Assembly: GCA_941918925.1 (NCBI GenBank)
Contig: OW799234.1
Location: 45,476,412-45,540,411, forward strand
Reading direction: 5' to 3'
From: Phyto melanocephala
Taxonomy: Eukaryota > Arthropoda > Insecta > Diptera > Rhinophoridae
Length of the DNA stretch: 64,000 nucleotides
Positions 36,006 to 46,900 of this stretch are shown here, one piece after another (position 1 is the stretch's first letter; each line of letters starts with the position of its first letter). Both the position numbers and the translations under genes were made by a program. The notes below the pieces were generated by a model. That model was not told where the DNA came from and ran no database searches. It saw only the letters and a list, made by a program, of their open reading frames with translations.

Positions 36006-36073
36006 CCGATAAAGAGTGCTGATGATGAAATCGTAGCTGATTTCGAAAATGCATTCCACTCGGCTAATATCGG
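36006..36073 (+). ncRNA. Hammerhead ribozyme, inverted unit 3
   Basis: Third plus-strand copy, unchanged in core and stems. The array ends ~160 bp downstream. Confidence 0.85.
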
Positions 36074-36237
36074 AAATGATTTTTAGAAAGAATATTCCTA
36101 AAATGGTTACAATTTAATTTAATTTGAATTATAAAATTAAATAAATAACAAATGAACTTAAGCCAAAATAAAAAATGGTTCACATTAAAATTTAATATAT
36201 AGAAAAAAAGTTCGAATAAAATATAAATATATAATTA

Positions 36238-36487
36238 TTATATATATTTTAATTATTTTTTAAAAAAATTTTTTTTTTAATTTTTTTTTTAAATTTTTTT
36301 TAAATTTTTTTTTTTAATTTTTTTTTAACATACATACGTAAATTTATAATTTTACATGGGATGTTTTTATATATGTATGTACGTATATCATATGGAATGG
36401 TGATACAAACTACTGTTATTGCATGATTACACGTTGTGAAGGGTATATAAGATTCGGCACGGCCGAATATAGCGCTTTTACTTGTTT
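36238..36487 (+). mobile_element. DINE-1-like element, subfamily A, right half (split copy)
   Basis: Resumes in the A/T block, then AACATACATACGTAAATTTA, ATGGTGATACAAACTACTGT, GTTGTGAAGGGTATATAAGA, TTCGGCACGGCCGAATATAG and CGCTTTTACTTGTTT. It completes the copy begun at 31785. Confidence 0.9.
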
Positions 36488-36985
36488 AAGTCAATATTGT
36501 ACTTAAAATTAAAAAAATCTAATCGCCTATTTAGCATTTTACAAATATTTGTAATTTTCCGCATTTTATTTTTATTTTTTTGTTTAAAAAGTCAATAAGC
36601 TACACACAGAAAAAACATTGGCTGTAAAACGGTAAAAGCAATAAAAATATATTAAAAAGAACTAATATATTATTGTAACTCTTAAAAGATTTTAAAAGAA
36701 ACATATTTTTTATATTTACAAATGTAAAAGCATAACTTTATCGGAAATTAATTACACATAACACTATAATCAATTCTCCTAACTTAATTGATCAACAACT
36801 AAAATTTATATTCCAATAAAGTTAACGCAACCAAATTTAATTACGGGTATTAGGGTACAATACTAAATATTGATCTAAATAATAAAATAATTTATTTATG
36901 TCAATTTATTTTAAAAATATATTTTCGATTGTTGTAGCAAATTGTTGATTACTTGAATTATTATTTGATTACAATAAAAGACTAA
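36488..36985. other. Intergenic, no gene seen
   Basis: AT-rich. Nothing recognised. Confidence 0.5.
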
Positions 36986-37092
36986 GGGCCGTATTCATAA
37001 AAAATATTTTAGGCTTGTTAAAGGCTTCCTCTATTTACAAGATCTGTCAAATGAGCAATTAAAAAACCTAAAATAGTTTTTATGAATACGAC
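36986..37092. repeat. Short MITE, copy 2 (GTATTCATAAAAAATATTTT ends)
   Basis: GGGCCGTATTCATAAAAAAT at the left and TTTTTATGAATACGAC at the right. Inner parts read ATTTTAGGCTTGTTAAAGG and AACCTAAAATAG. Matches the element at 4910-5022. Confidence 0.7.
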
Positions 37093-37399
37093 AGTCAATA
37101 TTTAAATTATTTTTTTTTTCTTAATTTACAACTAAAAAAAAATTGTATGTAATAATTACACTATGCTAGTTGAAAAAACAGACAAGCCGGGCACCTGGCG
37201 CTTTAACATAATTCGGGTACGCTGAAACCAGAGGTGCCCGCGGTTTTTTAAGATTGGCTCTGGTTTTCGAGATATATCGTTATTTCGTTATCGTAATGGA
37301 GGAGGTTGCACAACATATGTTCGCGTTACTAAAAAACGCTTTAGCTTATTGAAAAAACTTAAAAAACCGAAATTCAACAATAAGATTTCCTTTAAGAAA

Positions 37400-39535
37400 A
37401 GTAAAACTTCTTTCTTATATCCGCAGTCGTTTTAGAAACATATTTTTTTTTATTAATTTTTTATCAAAATTTCGAAATTTTGTTTTTTAAAAATTTATAA
37501 AAAAAATTATAAAAAATGCAGCTAGGCTTCTAAGTTTTTGCAGACTTATAAAAAAACGAAGCTGCAAACAAACAAAATGATTAAAATCTTTTAGCAACTT
37601 TCGATTTTATTCACAAAAGTCGACAAATTTTCATTAATTTAAGAATTTCATAAAGCGCAATATTTGTATGGGAGCCCTCCTAAGGGATGGTGATAAAGAG
37701 AAAGTATAATTTGAGAAAATGTTAAGAACAAAAAACATTGGAGGTCGCTCATACATTTTATCTCCCTAGGAGTGAATCCTAGGTATCTCAGGCGCTGCAG
37801 TTACAAAATTTAAGGCTAGGGTTCTACGCGTATAAAAAACAGAGTTCCAAACAAAATAAGCTATTAGTGATTAAAGTCTGTCTACAACTTTTGATTTTTT
37901 CAGAAAAGATGCAATTTTTTTTATTTTTTATATTAACCAAACTAAAAAATTTTAAAACATTTATTTTTGTTGTTAATTAGTTAAAGTTAAAGTTTTTATT
38001 TAGAAATTTATTTTTCTTTCTCCTGCAGATTCCAACATATATCGCCTAATAGCGAATCAAGTTGTTTGCCGCTATACCAGTGTTCAAGCCTGGCTGTTAC
38101 TTGGTGAAATCTCTCGCCATGTTCATCAGACTCGGCTGGTGATTTTTCATTCAATTTTCCGGCATGGTAGTGCACAAAAATGTATTTTCAATGGCATTCT
38201 AACGTTTAAGTTTTTAAATGCGGTTAGCATATTTTTGATTAAAATTCGCCAGACCGATGATTTCCTAATACATTTTCTATTACTAATTTCACACAATTCC
38301 AGGCCAATAGCTCGATATTATTCAATGCAACCTCAAATTGATAGTCCTTCATAAGACGACGAATCTACGGTCCATTAAGAATTTTTGTAAAATAGAAACA
38401 TGATGATATGAAATATAAATCTAATTTAATAAAGTAGTTAGAGTTCATACCTTCTTTTACCTTCATATTTGGGCTCAATGCTTTTATAAAATTTTTTACA
38501 ATACCCAGTTAGATGTGGAGTGGAGGAAGCAAAATCTTTTCCATCGGCACAAGTAGTAATTCAATAACATTATTTCTATGCAATTTGCTTTGCTCACGTA
38601 AAGCCCAATCCCGTGTATTGTACTGGTCGCCATCGAAACACGTATTCCATAAGCACATATTTTTAGTATAGCCCAATTGCATGCCTCTTAAAAGAGCTAC
38701 CACTTTTAAATCTGCGCATATTTTCCACTTTTGGTCTTCATATTTAATTAACTGCATTATTTTTTTCATTGATGCGTATGTCTCTTTATTATTTGTGCTT
38801 AGTGCTATCGGAATAGGACTTTTTAAATTAGTAACATGTAGCAAAACTGCTTTTAAGCTACTTTTGGAAGAATCAATGAATAAGCTCCAATCTCCAGGAT
38901 TATATTCATAACAAAAGTAATTAAAATTCTTAACCGCCTCCATCTTAGAAATTGTCAAAGGCTTTAAACTTCACTAATCCCTTTCGCAAGCACTCTTTTT
39001 TATACTGTAATTGTTTTAATCAAAGTACCTGTCGAGACCTTCATGACCATGTTTTGTAAAAAAAAAGCCAGGACAAATAATATTTCTACCGGTTCCAGGT
39101 ATAACAATAGAATATGTTATTTAAGTTTTTTACAAGACCGATTAGTGCGGTTTTGACTGCACAATAAAAGACCGATAAAATACAACGATGTAAGCATTTA
39201 TGACTTTATTTCTTAATTCTAAGAATTTTTTAATCGGTAACTCCACTTTTTACTCCTCCTACACAAATTTTGCGTTTTATGAAATTCTTAAATTAATTAA
39301 TATTTGTCGACTTTTGTGAATAAAATCAAAAGTTGCTAACAGATTTTAATCATTTATGGTTTGTTTTGTTTGCAGTTTCGTTTTTTATATTTCTGCAAAA
39401 AATTGAAGTCAAACTGCATTTTTAATTTTTTATGAATTTTTAAAAAACAAAAATTTTTTAATGACAAAAAAAAAATTTTTTTTTTTTCCAAAAAAAAAAA
39501 CATTTTAAATACATATAAGAAAAATTGAGTTTCTT
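37400..39535 (-). mobile_element. Element with ~190-bp terminal inverted repeats carrying an arthropod multicopy gene
   Basis: The sequence 37490-37675 (TTTTTTAAAAATTTATAAAA, AAATGCAGCTAGGCTT, AAACGAAGCTGCAAACAAAC, TTTATTCACAAAAGTCGACA, AATTTCATAAAGCGCAA) returns as its reverse complement at 39262-39445, ~85% alike by eye. Weaker similarity continues outwards to ~37400 and ~39535. Between the two arms lies the decayed coding region at 38015-38958. The upstream part from 37180 (ACAAGCCGGGCACCTGGCGC, GGTGCCCGCGGTTTTTTAAG) may also belong to it. Superfamily unknown; outer boundaries not fixed. Confidence 0.7.
38015..38958 (-). pseudogene. Decayed gene of an uncharacterised arthropod multicopy family (CYEYNPGDWSLFIDSSK...ERFHQ)
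   Basis: The minus strand reads CYEYNPGDWSLFIDSSKSSL, then KAVLLHVTN..PIPIALS, KETYASMKKIMQLIKYEDQK, WKICADLKVVALLRGMQLGY, CLWNTCFD, NTRDWALREQS and EKILLPPLHI. The open frame ends at 38509. Past the stop and in shifted frames, more of the family continues: KLGIVKNFIKALSPNMKVKE, FKNLNVRMPLKIHFCALPCR, ESDEHGERFHQVTARLEHWY and DSLLGDICWNLQEKE, to ~38015. From memory, proteins with IDSSKxSLKAVLLHNGN, WKICGDLKV, CLCLWDSR and GERFHQDI blocks are abundant hypothetical proteins in many arthropods; their function is unknown to me. The Cys of the CFLCLWD block is degraded here. No catalytic triad is assigned. Confidence 0.75.
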
Positions 39536-39565
39536 GTGATTTAAAAAAAAATATAAAGACAATAC

Positions 39566-39756
39566 CAAGGCGAATTCAATAAGGTGAACTCGTCGCTAAA
39601 ACAACTACAAAGTGAAAAAATATAAACGTGTATTTTGTTAGTGTAAAACAAAACGATATGTCAAAAATACACAAAAATTTGACAAGTGGTCCCTAGAAGT
39701 AGGCAACAGCTGATGCTCAGCTGATCTAATAAGTTCACCTTATTGAATTCGCCTTG
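39566..39756. mobile_element. hAT-type MITE (CAAGGCGAATTCAATAAGGT), complete
   Basis: A 191-bp element with 25-bp exact inverted ends, starting CAAGGCGAATTCAATAAGGT and ending in its complement. It is flanked by an exact 8-bp duplication GACAATAC (39558-39565 and 39757-39764). A worn copy is at 51620-51697. The perfect ends suggest recent activity. Confidence 0.92.
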
Positions 39757-39764
39757 GACAATAC

Positions 39765-42732
39765 AAAAATGTAATAAGTTATTTAAATTTGAAAAAATAT
39801 GATTTTACATACTTGTATATCAAAATATAATATAAAAATACTAAAAATTTACTTTTGTGATAAAACAAATTGAAATAATGTAATTAAGGTAAGAGAAATC
39901 TTTAATTATTGTTTACAAGAATTGTAAAATATTTTCATCTTCATGTACTTATGAACATATATTTACATAACATTTCTCTTTGATAGATTATTTCTCGTAT
40001 TATATTTTGCCAACTAGTTGGCCTGCAACGTATGTATTTCAAAAAGGTTCCCTGAAAGCGTTATGAAGACAGCAATTATAGAAGAAATATTTCTTCTTAA
40101 AGAAGAGCTTTTTTAACAAAAATAAATATTTAATAAAATTTAAATTTAATTACTATTTTTTGAGTAAAATAAGTAAAAAATTCAAAAACCATTTTAGTTG
40201 GTAAAAACAATTGATTTTTTTGGGAAGCCCAATTAAATATTTACTTTCGATTGTACCAATCATATATTATGGATACAAATATAGTATTTTTTTAAGATAT
40301 CTATAATATTAAGTAACAATATCAGCTAAAACAACCGTTAAGTTGCTAAAAGTCTAGTGCTGCTACTAAAACTACGATAATAAAAAACGAAAATTTCACT
40401 TCCTATGATCGAATTTAGAGAGAGTATGTAGAACCGAAGGAATTTGATTGGCAACAAATTGGGTTGCCACAACAAATCTGTTTTCTGAGAAAAGTTTTAT
40501 TAATAACAAAAATTGTTGGAGTTCATAAAAATAATTTTTAAATTTTTCAACCTCTAAACTCTTCCTTATTGTATATAATTAAATCAAATAGTTATATTGC
40601 CGAAATAATTAATAATTTTAACAACTGTCTTGTTTATAAAAACTGTCAAAAGTTTACAAAGGATCTTCTATAAAAATTTGATTTATCTACGCTTAGGAAA
40701 TCCTTAATAATGGCCTTGAAAATATACTTTATTTTACATGTCAAAATATATGTATGTATGTACATACATGAAAAAAAAAATAGAATATTGAAAAGTTAAT
40801 TTTGTGTAACCCTACATTTACACAGGAAAGTACAGACTACTTTCATGAATATTCGTTGACTGAAAGTTCATTTTAAAAATGTCTTCGATGCTAATAATTG
40901 CAATAACTGAAACACATACTTTCTATTTTAATGAGTAAAATTTACCGCAATTTTTGTACTACCTTTAGAGTTGCCAAGAATAAAAAAGCAAATTTTAAAA
41001 ATACAATTTTTGTTCAAACACAATTTTGTAAATTTGTATAACTAGTTTTAGTAGGCAACAGTGTTAACCTAAGAATTACGCTTCTTGAAAATATCGATGA
41101 AATCTAAGTGGAAAATGGAAAAAAAATGTGAGTATGTAGCGAAAAAATGTGGGTGAATGCCGATTTCAGGCATTTACTTTAATGTGTAAATCCTTGGTAA
41201 CACACATATTGTAGTTTTAGGCTTTACTCATGTTGTCAAATTTTATATTCCCTCCCTATTGGGTATGCGGGAAAAATATAAAATCCGTCTCCTTGTAGTG
41301 GTGTCCAACGCGGTGGATTACAAAGCTTGTAACCCACAATTACGTTTCAGGCGCCATCTTAAATTTACTATAAATATGCAACCCTCCATTTTCTTATGAT
41401 GCCATCATTGATTTTTTTCATTTAATGTACTTATTCTAGTCAGGCCATTTGAAAGGAAATTCATTATCCGGCATTTTGTCTCGGACGCCATCTTTGATTT
41501 AAATTTCTTCAAAGTCCTTTTATCTAGCATCAATATTTAAACTGTCAGTTGTTTTGAAGATGAAAACGATTTTCTGTTGCATATTTTAGAAGAAACATAG
41601 CGAGGATATTATATTTCTTATAACTCAGTCAGTTTCAACTCGATATAGCGGCTGGGAATCCTAATTTGTTTATAATCAAAAATATTCACAAATTAATGTT
41701 GCCTATAACATTGCCGATTCCTGAAAATTCTTCCAAAACCTTTTTACGATTTTACTGGTTTTCAGTACCATTTTTCCGATTATTTCTAAAGAGTTGTATT
41801 TTCTTCCTATTCATAAAGAAAACCATATAATTCATGTGATGGAGAAAGAATATTGTAGAAATAAAAAATGGAATAATCCTTGCCAGCAGAGCTAAAGGGT
41901 TTAACAGTCTTGCAAAAAATCTAGTACTCGTTTTAATTGTAAAATATTTAGACGCCTGTTCGTATGACTTCCTATAACACCTTTATTCAATTACTTCTGG
42001 CAATACTGTGTGTTCATCAAAAAAAATTCAAAGATTTTTATTAAATTTTATAGATATAAATTTTTGATCTAGATATACTTATTTGTTTTGTTCTTAATTA
42101 CTCAACCTTTATAAAAAATTCTGTTTTTTTTACCCGCTAGAAAAATAATAATAGTTGTACTGCCATATACATAAAAGTTATTGAAAGCTTGCTAATGGTT
42201 TTTTTTAAACAAATTTTCATAGAAAATCTGTTAAACAAATCCTTTACGACAGCAGATGAATTCTCAATGCAGTTCGTTCTATGACGATTTTAATGCTTTG
42301 GGAGGAGCTTGAATTTTTTGAGAATATCGTTGATTTTACCGATGTTTTAGGGGCACAATTCCTATTAAATTTATTGCCGATATTGCAACTATCTGGTATG
42401 TACCACACTTTTGCATTGTTGAAATGGTTCTACTGAAAAAGTTCAAGAAATAAAAACATTTATTAAAAAGATGTAAAAAAAATTTGTAAAGTGTTCGTAT
42501 TTTTTAACAAAAGAAAATATAAATTTTTATATATAATTTACATTTTTCACTTTCCGGGATTTATTTCAATCGGAAATAGAAAGTTTTGCATTTTAAGCTC
42601 ATTATGAGTTATTTATTTTCTGGTGAAATTGTAATTTAAATATTCTCGCTTTTTCAGATACTTAACCATGAATGGCAATGAATCACCGTATTATACCACA
42701 TGTTTAATTAAATAATCGTATTTTCAATTCAG
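39765..42732. other. ~3 kb upstream of the sarcospan-like exon, no coding seen
   Basis: AT-rich. A less AT-rich block lies at 41240-41520 (GCGCCATCTTAAATTT, GACGCCATCTTTGATTTAAA appear as a diverged direct pair). ATTTTCAATTCAG at 42720-42732 is a plausible splice acceptor just before the long open exon, so an upstream 5' exon may lie here or further left. I could not find it. Confidence 0.45.
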
Positions 42733-42808
42733 CTACCTAATCGGCTTGATTAAAAATAATAAAAACACACACAAGCTGAAGAGTATTTACGAAACGAGTG
42801 TTATTGTC

Positions 42809-43978
42809 ATGATTAATCCCTCTAATACCAATAATGTTAATAGTAATAGCATTATGGCAGCATATGACGATAGGCCGAAAAGTATGTATGACAATCTAAA
42901 TAATATGACCACAAATATGACGACGAATAACAATAATAGTAATACGCCTAAAATGACAAAAGCGCCAACAATGGAAAACACAAATACAATCGTAACAGTA
43001 GCAACAGCAGCAATAACAACAATAACACCACCAACTTTATCGAAAATAAATGGAGCAGCACATTCAACGCCCTTTACGGATACTACATTTAAACTTAATG
43101 AAAACAATAATGTACCGCAACAGAAATTGCAACAACAACAACAACAACAGCTTCAAACAAACAGCAATCTGAACTTGAATGAAATACCTCATAATACAGG
43201 TAATAATGCAGCTGTATATGCGACACCATATAAAACTTCAGCACCTATTAAGCCAGTAATAACAACAACATCACCACTAACACCTTTAGCAGTACAACCA
43301 AAACACTCATTAACGTTTGCACCAATAACAAACATAACGAATAATGCATTAACGTCATTACCGTCGTTATTACATACAAATGCAGCCATAACAACAACAT
43401 CATCAACACCAACAACAACAGCAACCATAAACTCAGATACATTCAATAGTTTTAATCGACCGCTTAGTCAACATTCACAATCGGAACTAAACGATACAAG
43501 CCATAGCGTAGCTGCAGTGAAAGCTGCCTTAAATGAAGCTAAATCAAAATTCTTTGGCTTAAATGGTTATACACCATCACAACAACTACAACAACAACAA
43601 CATAATCACAACGATAACTTTATTAAAGAATCTCCAAATCATCCTCTACTGCCATTGAATAATCATCTGCTACAGCAACAACAACAAAACATACCGAATA
43701 CACAACAACAAAAACATAAAGTACAAAAACCCCAACCAAAATATCAAAATATACCAGAAAATAGTGCAATATTTCGTAATCAAAGCAGCCCCAATAGTCC
43801 TCCTGATCTGCCACCAAAACCAATTGAATATCGAAATTTACATCAACAACAACCGACCACGAAAAATATACAACGAAGCACAACACCCGATCACATTCGA
43901 AAAATGGCAGCTGCAGACACTACATCATATAATCAAATATCGTTAAATGATATAGATGGACCAGCCTCACGATCACAG
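42809..43978 (+). CDS. Sarcospan-like gene, exon 1 (low-complexity cytoplasmic region)
   Basis: Encodes MINPSNTNNVNSNSIMAAYD onwards, 390 residues. There are poly-Gln and poly-Asn tracts (residues ~110-120, ~275, ~300), a more ordered segment VAAVKAALNEAKSKFFGLNG near 238, and SPPDLPPKPIEYR near 340. The donor CAG|GTAAGA is at 43978/43979. Composition is normal for a regulatory tail in flies. An acceptor at 42732 would let the exon begin earlier, at 42733, in the same open frame. Confidence 0.75.
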
Positions 43979-46900
43979 GTAAGAAAAATTATTCATACAT
44001 GCATACATAACTTAAACGTATTTAATAAATATATAATTGCAACATATCTATTACGCTTGTCTGCACTTTTCACCTTTAATATTTAATTATATTTAATGGG
44101 AGTTTTCAATTTCGAAAACTAGACATTTTTTATACCCGCCACCAAAAAAATGGTGGGGGTATATTCATTTTGTCATTCCGTTTGTAACACATCGAAATAT
44201 CCATTTTAGACCCCATAAAGTATATATATTCTGAATCGGGGTTTGATTTGATGACGATCTAGCTATGTCCGTCCGTTTGTCCGTCTGTTGAAAGCACGAT
44301 AGAGGTCGCACCGAAAAAGCTAGAGGGCTCAAATTTTGCCAGAATCTTTCTTATAGACAAGGTTTGTTTGGTATTGAAAATGGGCTAAATCGGAGTATTA
44401 GGAAGAGAGTTATAGCTCGTAAAGCAAGAATAGGTCGAAAAAACCGTGTCCTTCTAACATCGAAAAAAAAGGAATTGTGTCCAAACGCATAAACGTAGAG
44501 TCATGAAACTTGGAATATATATTTCTCGAGTCAAAAGAATATTTCTCCCCAAAAATTGATTAAATCTATGCATTAGAAAAGGAGTTATAGGTCAAAATGT
44601 ACGAAAATTTATACCGCTCAGTGTATATTTGAAATTTAAGACGTAATAAAACTGACAAAACTATATGTACGGTTCTGAAATTTTGCAAACATGGCTTTTT
44701 GGTCAAAGTCTTCGTTATAACGGAAAATAAATGTGCCACGCCCACTTTTTTTTTAAATTTTTATAAAAATATATTAGTCATATTCATTAGCATTTATTCA
44801 TTGCAGATGGCAACATCTGTTGAAGGCGCCACTACATTTTGCAAACACTGAGGATGATGTCTTTGCTAAAGGCCATGACTGACTATCCTACAAAGTCGTG
44901 CGATTATGTCAAATAAAAATCTGATAGTTTTCTGTCCTACATGAAAAAATCGCAACAAAATGTGTTATTGGATGCCACACTGTCATACTTGCTTAGAAAA
45001 AGCAACTCTGATCGCACAGAAACTATTATTTTATGAAAATTTTCAAAAGATTATCAAATCGGACTCACTTGTCAAAAAATCTGTCACACATGTACACTTT
45101 GTGTCCATACTATCACACTTTCTGAACACACATACAATTTTTGACATATCGAGCGACTAAATCTGATAGTCAGTCATGGCCTTAAACATCACGTAGAACA
45201 CTAGATGACTCTAGTAACATTTTTTTGCACAAACTACAAAGGAATTTTATAGGGGTTTGTGAAAACGAAAATGACCGAAGTTTGTTGACAAAAATTAACT
45301 AGAGTAATGATTTGTGCCCAACTTTACATATAGTTGTACACACAGTCTTATGAGGTTTAAGATTTAAAAATATTAAAAAAAAATGTGCATCAGTAGATTT
45401 AAAATAAGTATTTGAATATTTAAAATACATATTTTAACTAAATTTTTTTTTATCTATCTATCTATTCTTTTGTAAAGGGTGGTTAAATTTTAAGGGCCAC
45501 AGGGTGATGCAAAACAGACATGCTCAGCATTTTGCTAAAACGGGAAACTTATTAGAAAGATTTTGATTTTTAAAGTTCTATAACATTTTACTTTTAAAAG
45601 ATTTTCAAACGAAATAAGTTTTGTATAATTTTAAAATTTGTTAGCCATTAGTACATGAAAATAAATTGTTTATAATGTTTAGAAATAATTTTTTTTTTAT
45701 CTTTAGGTCTAAATTTTCCTAAATTCCTTTTTTTAATACACCATAACTTCTAGAAAACATAAGATAACAAAAAGAAATTAGCACCATTTAGTAGATAAAA
45801 CTCTCCTCTATACCCCTATACCCCGCTGTATACCCGGGACGATCCGACCGTGATCACCAGACCAATTTTTGTGACACAAGGTCAAATATTTTTTTGCAAA
45901 ATTTTAGTGAAAGAGCTAAACAAATTTTTTTGTAAAGTGTTTTTTTTAAGTATTTTAGTTTTTATACCCGCAAACAAAAAAATGGTATATATATATTCTT
46001 AATCGGGGTTTTGCCAGAATATGTCTTATACACAAGGTTTGTTTGGAATAGAAAATTGGCTAAATCGGAATATAAGGAAGAAAGTTATAGCTCGTAATGC
46101 AAGAGTACGTCGAAAGAACCGTGTCCTTCCAACATCGAATAAAATGGAGTTGTGTCCACCAGCATCTACGTATGAGTCATGAAACTCCAAATATAAACTA
46201 CCTGTGCATAAACAATATATCTACCCAAAAATTGCCTAAATGCATGCATTAGGAAGGGAGTTAGAGATCAAAATGTACGAAAATTTATACCGCGCAGTGT
46301 ATTTTTCAGTATGTTCAAAATTTTAAACCTAATAAGAGTGGCAAAATTAGATCTACGATTCTGAAATTTTGCAGGAATTGCTTTTTGGTCAAAAGCTTTC
46401 TTCTGACGGAAAATAAATGTGACACGCCAACCTCCCATACAACGTTTGCTCTCAAATTCTTATAATTTCTCTATAAATCGAATAATAAAGGACTTTATTG
46501 AAATTTATAAGTTGTATTTATTAGCATAAATAACTTCGACACACCTACTATAACGCCCACTTTTCACGTTATCTACTGTTAATGAAATTTAAATTTATAA
46601 AACCGACAAAATTAGAGGTATGATGATAAAATTTGCTACGGAAATCCTTCTAGTCAATGTTATTGTTATGCCAGAAAATTTAGGTGACACGCCCACTCTT
46701 ACGCCCACATCCTATATAATGCCTTATCTCAAATTCATATAATTTCTCAATGAATAAATATTTTGGAAGAATTACGGACTATATTGAAATATCTAAGTTG
46801 TATTTATTAGCAGAAATTTTATAAATACGCTTACTTTAACGCCCATTTTCACTGAAACATTTAATTTACGAAAACATTTTACCAGCATATCGAAGTTATA

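Larger units (their letters stand above)
32612..36237. repeat. Inverted tandem array of a 543-bp hammerhead-ribozyme satellite (retrozyme-like)
   Basis: Using AATGTGAACC as the unit start, direct units begin at 32631, 33174, 33717, 34260 and 34803, with an exact 543-bp period. The fifth is cut near 34863. From ~34866 the sequence switches to the reverse complement, where GGTTCACATT ends units at 35100, 35643 and 36186, again 543 bp apart. Units differ at only a handful of bases. None has a coding frame of note. Each complete unit holds one 68-nt type I hammerhead fold. Tandem, gene-less, hammerhead-bearing repeats are what is described as retrozymes and Penelope-type terminal repeats. The placement inside a DINE-1-like copy shows it was inserted or expanded there. 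Confidence 0.9.

Noticed and set aside
32612..36237. CRISPR-like array
   Set aside because: The repeats are 543 bp, contiguous with no spacers, and inverted half way. This is eukaryotic satellite DNA.
38681..38911. Plus-strand frame over the ERFHQ-family pseudogene
   Set aside because: It is the shadow of the minus-strand frame, which has the recognisable family motifs.
42787..43886. Minus-strand hydrophobic frames opposite the sarcospan-like exon 1
   Set aside because: They are the complement of Asn/Gln/Thr codon repeats (ACA, CAA, AAT), which read as Val/Leu/Cys-rich. They lack splice or start context.
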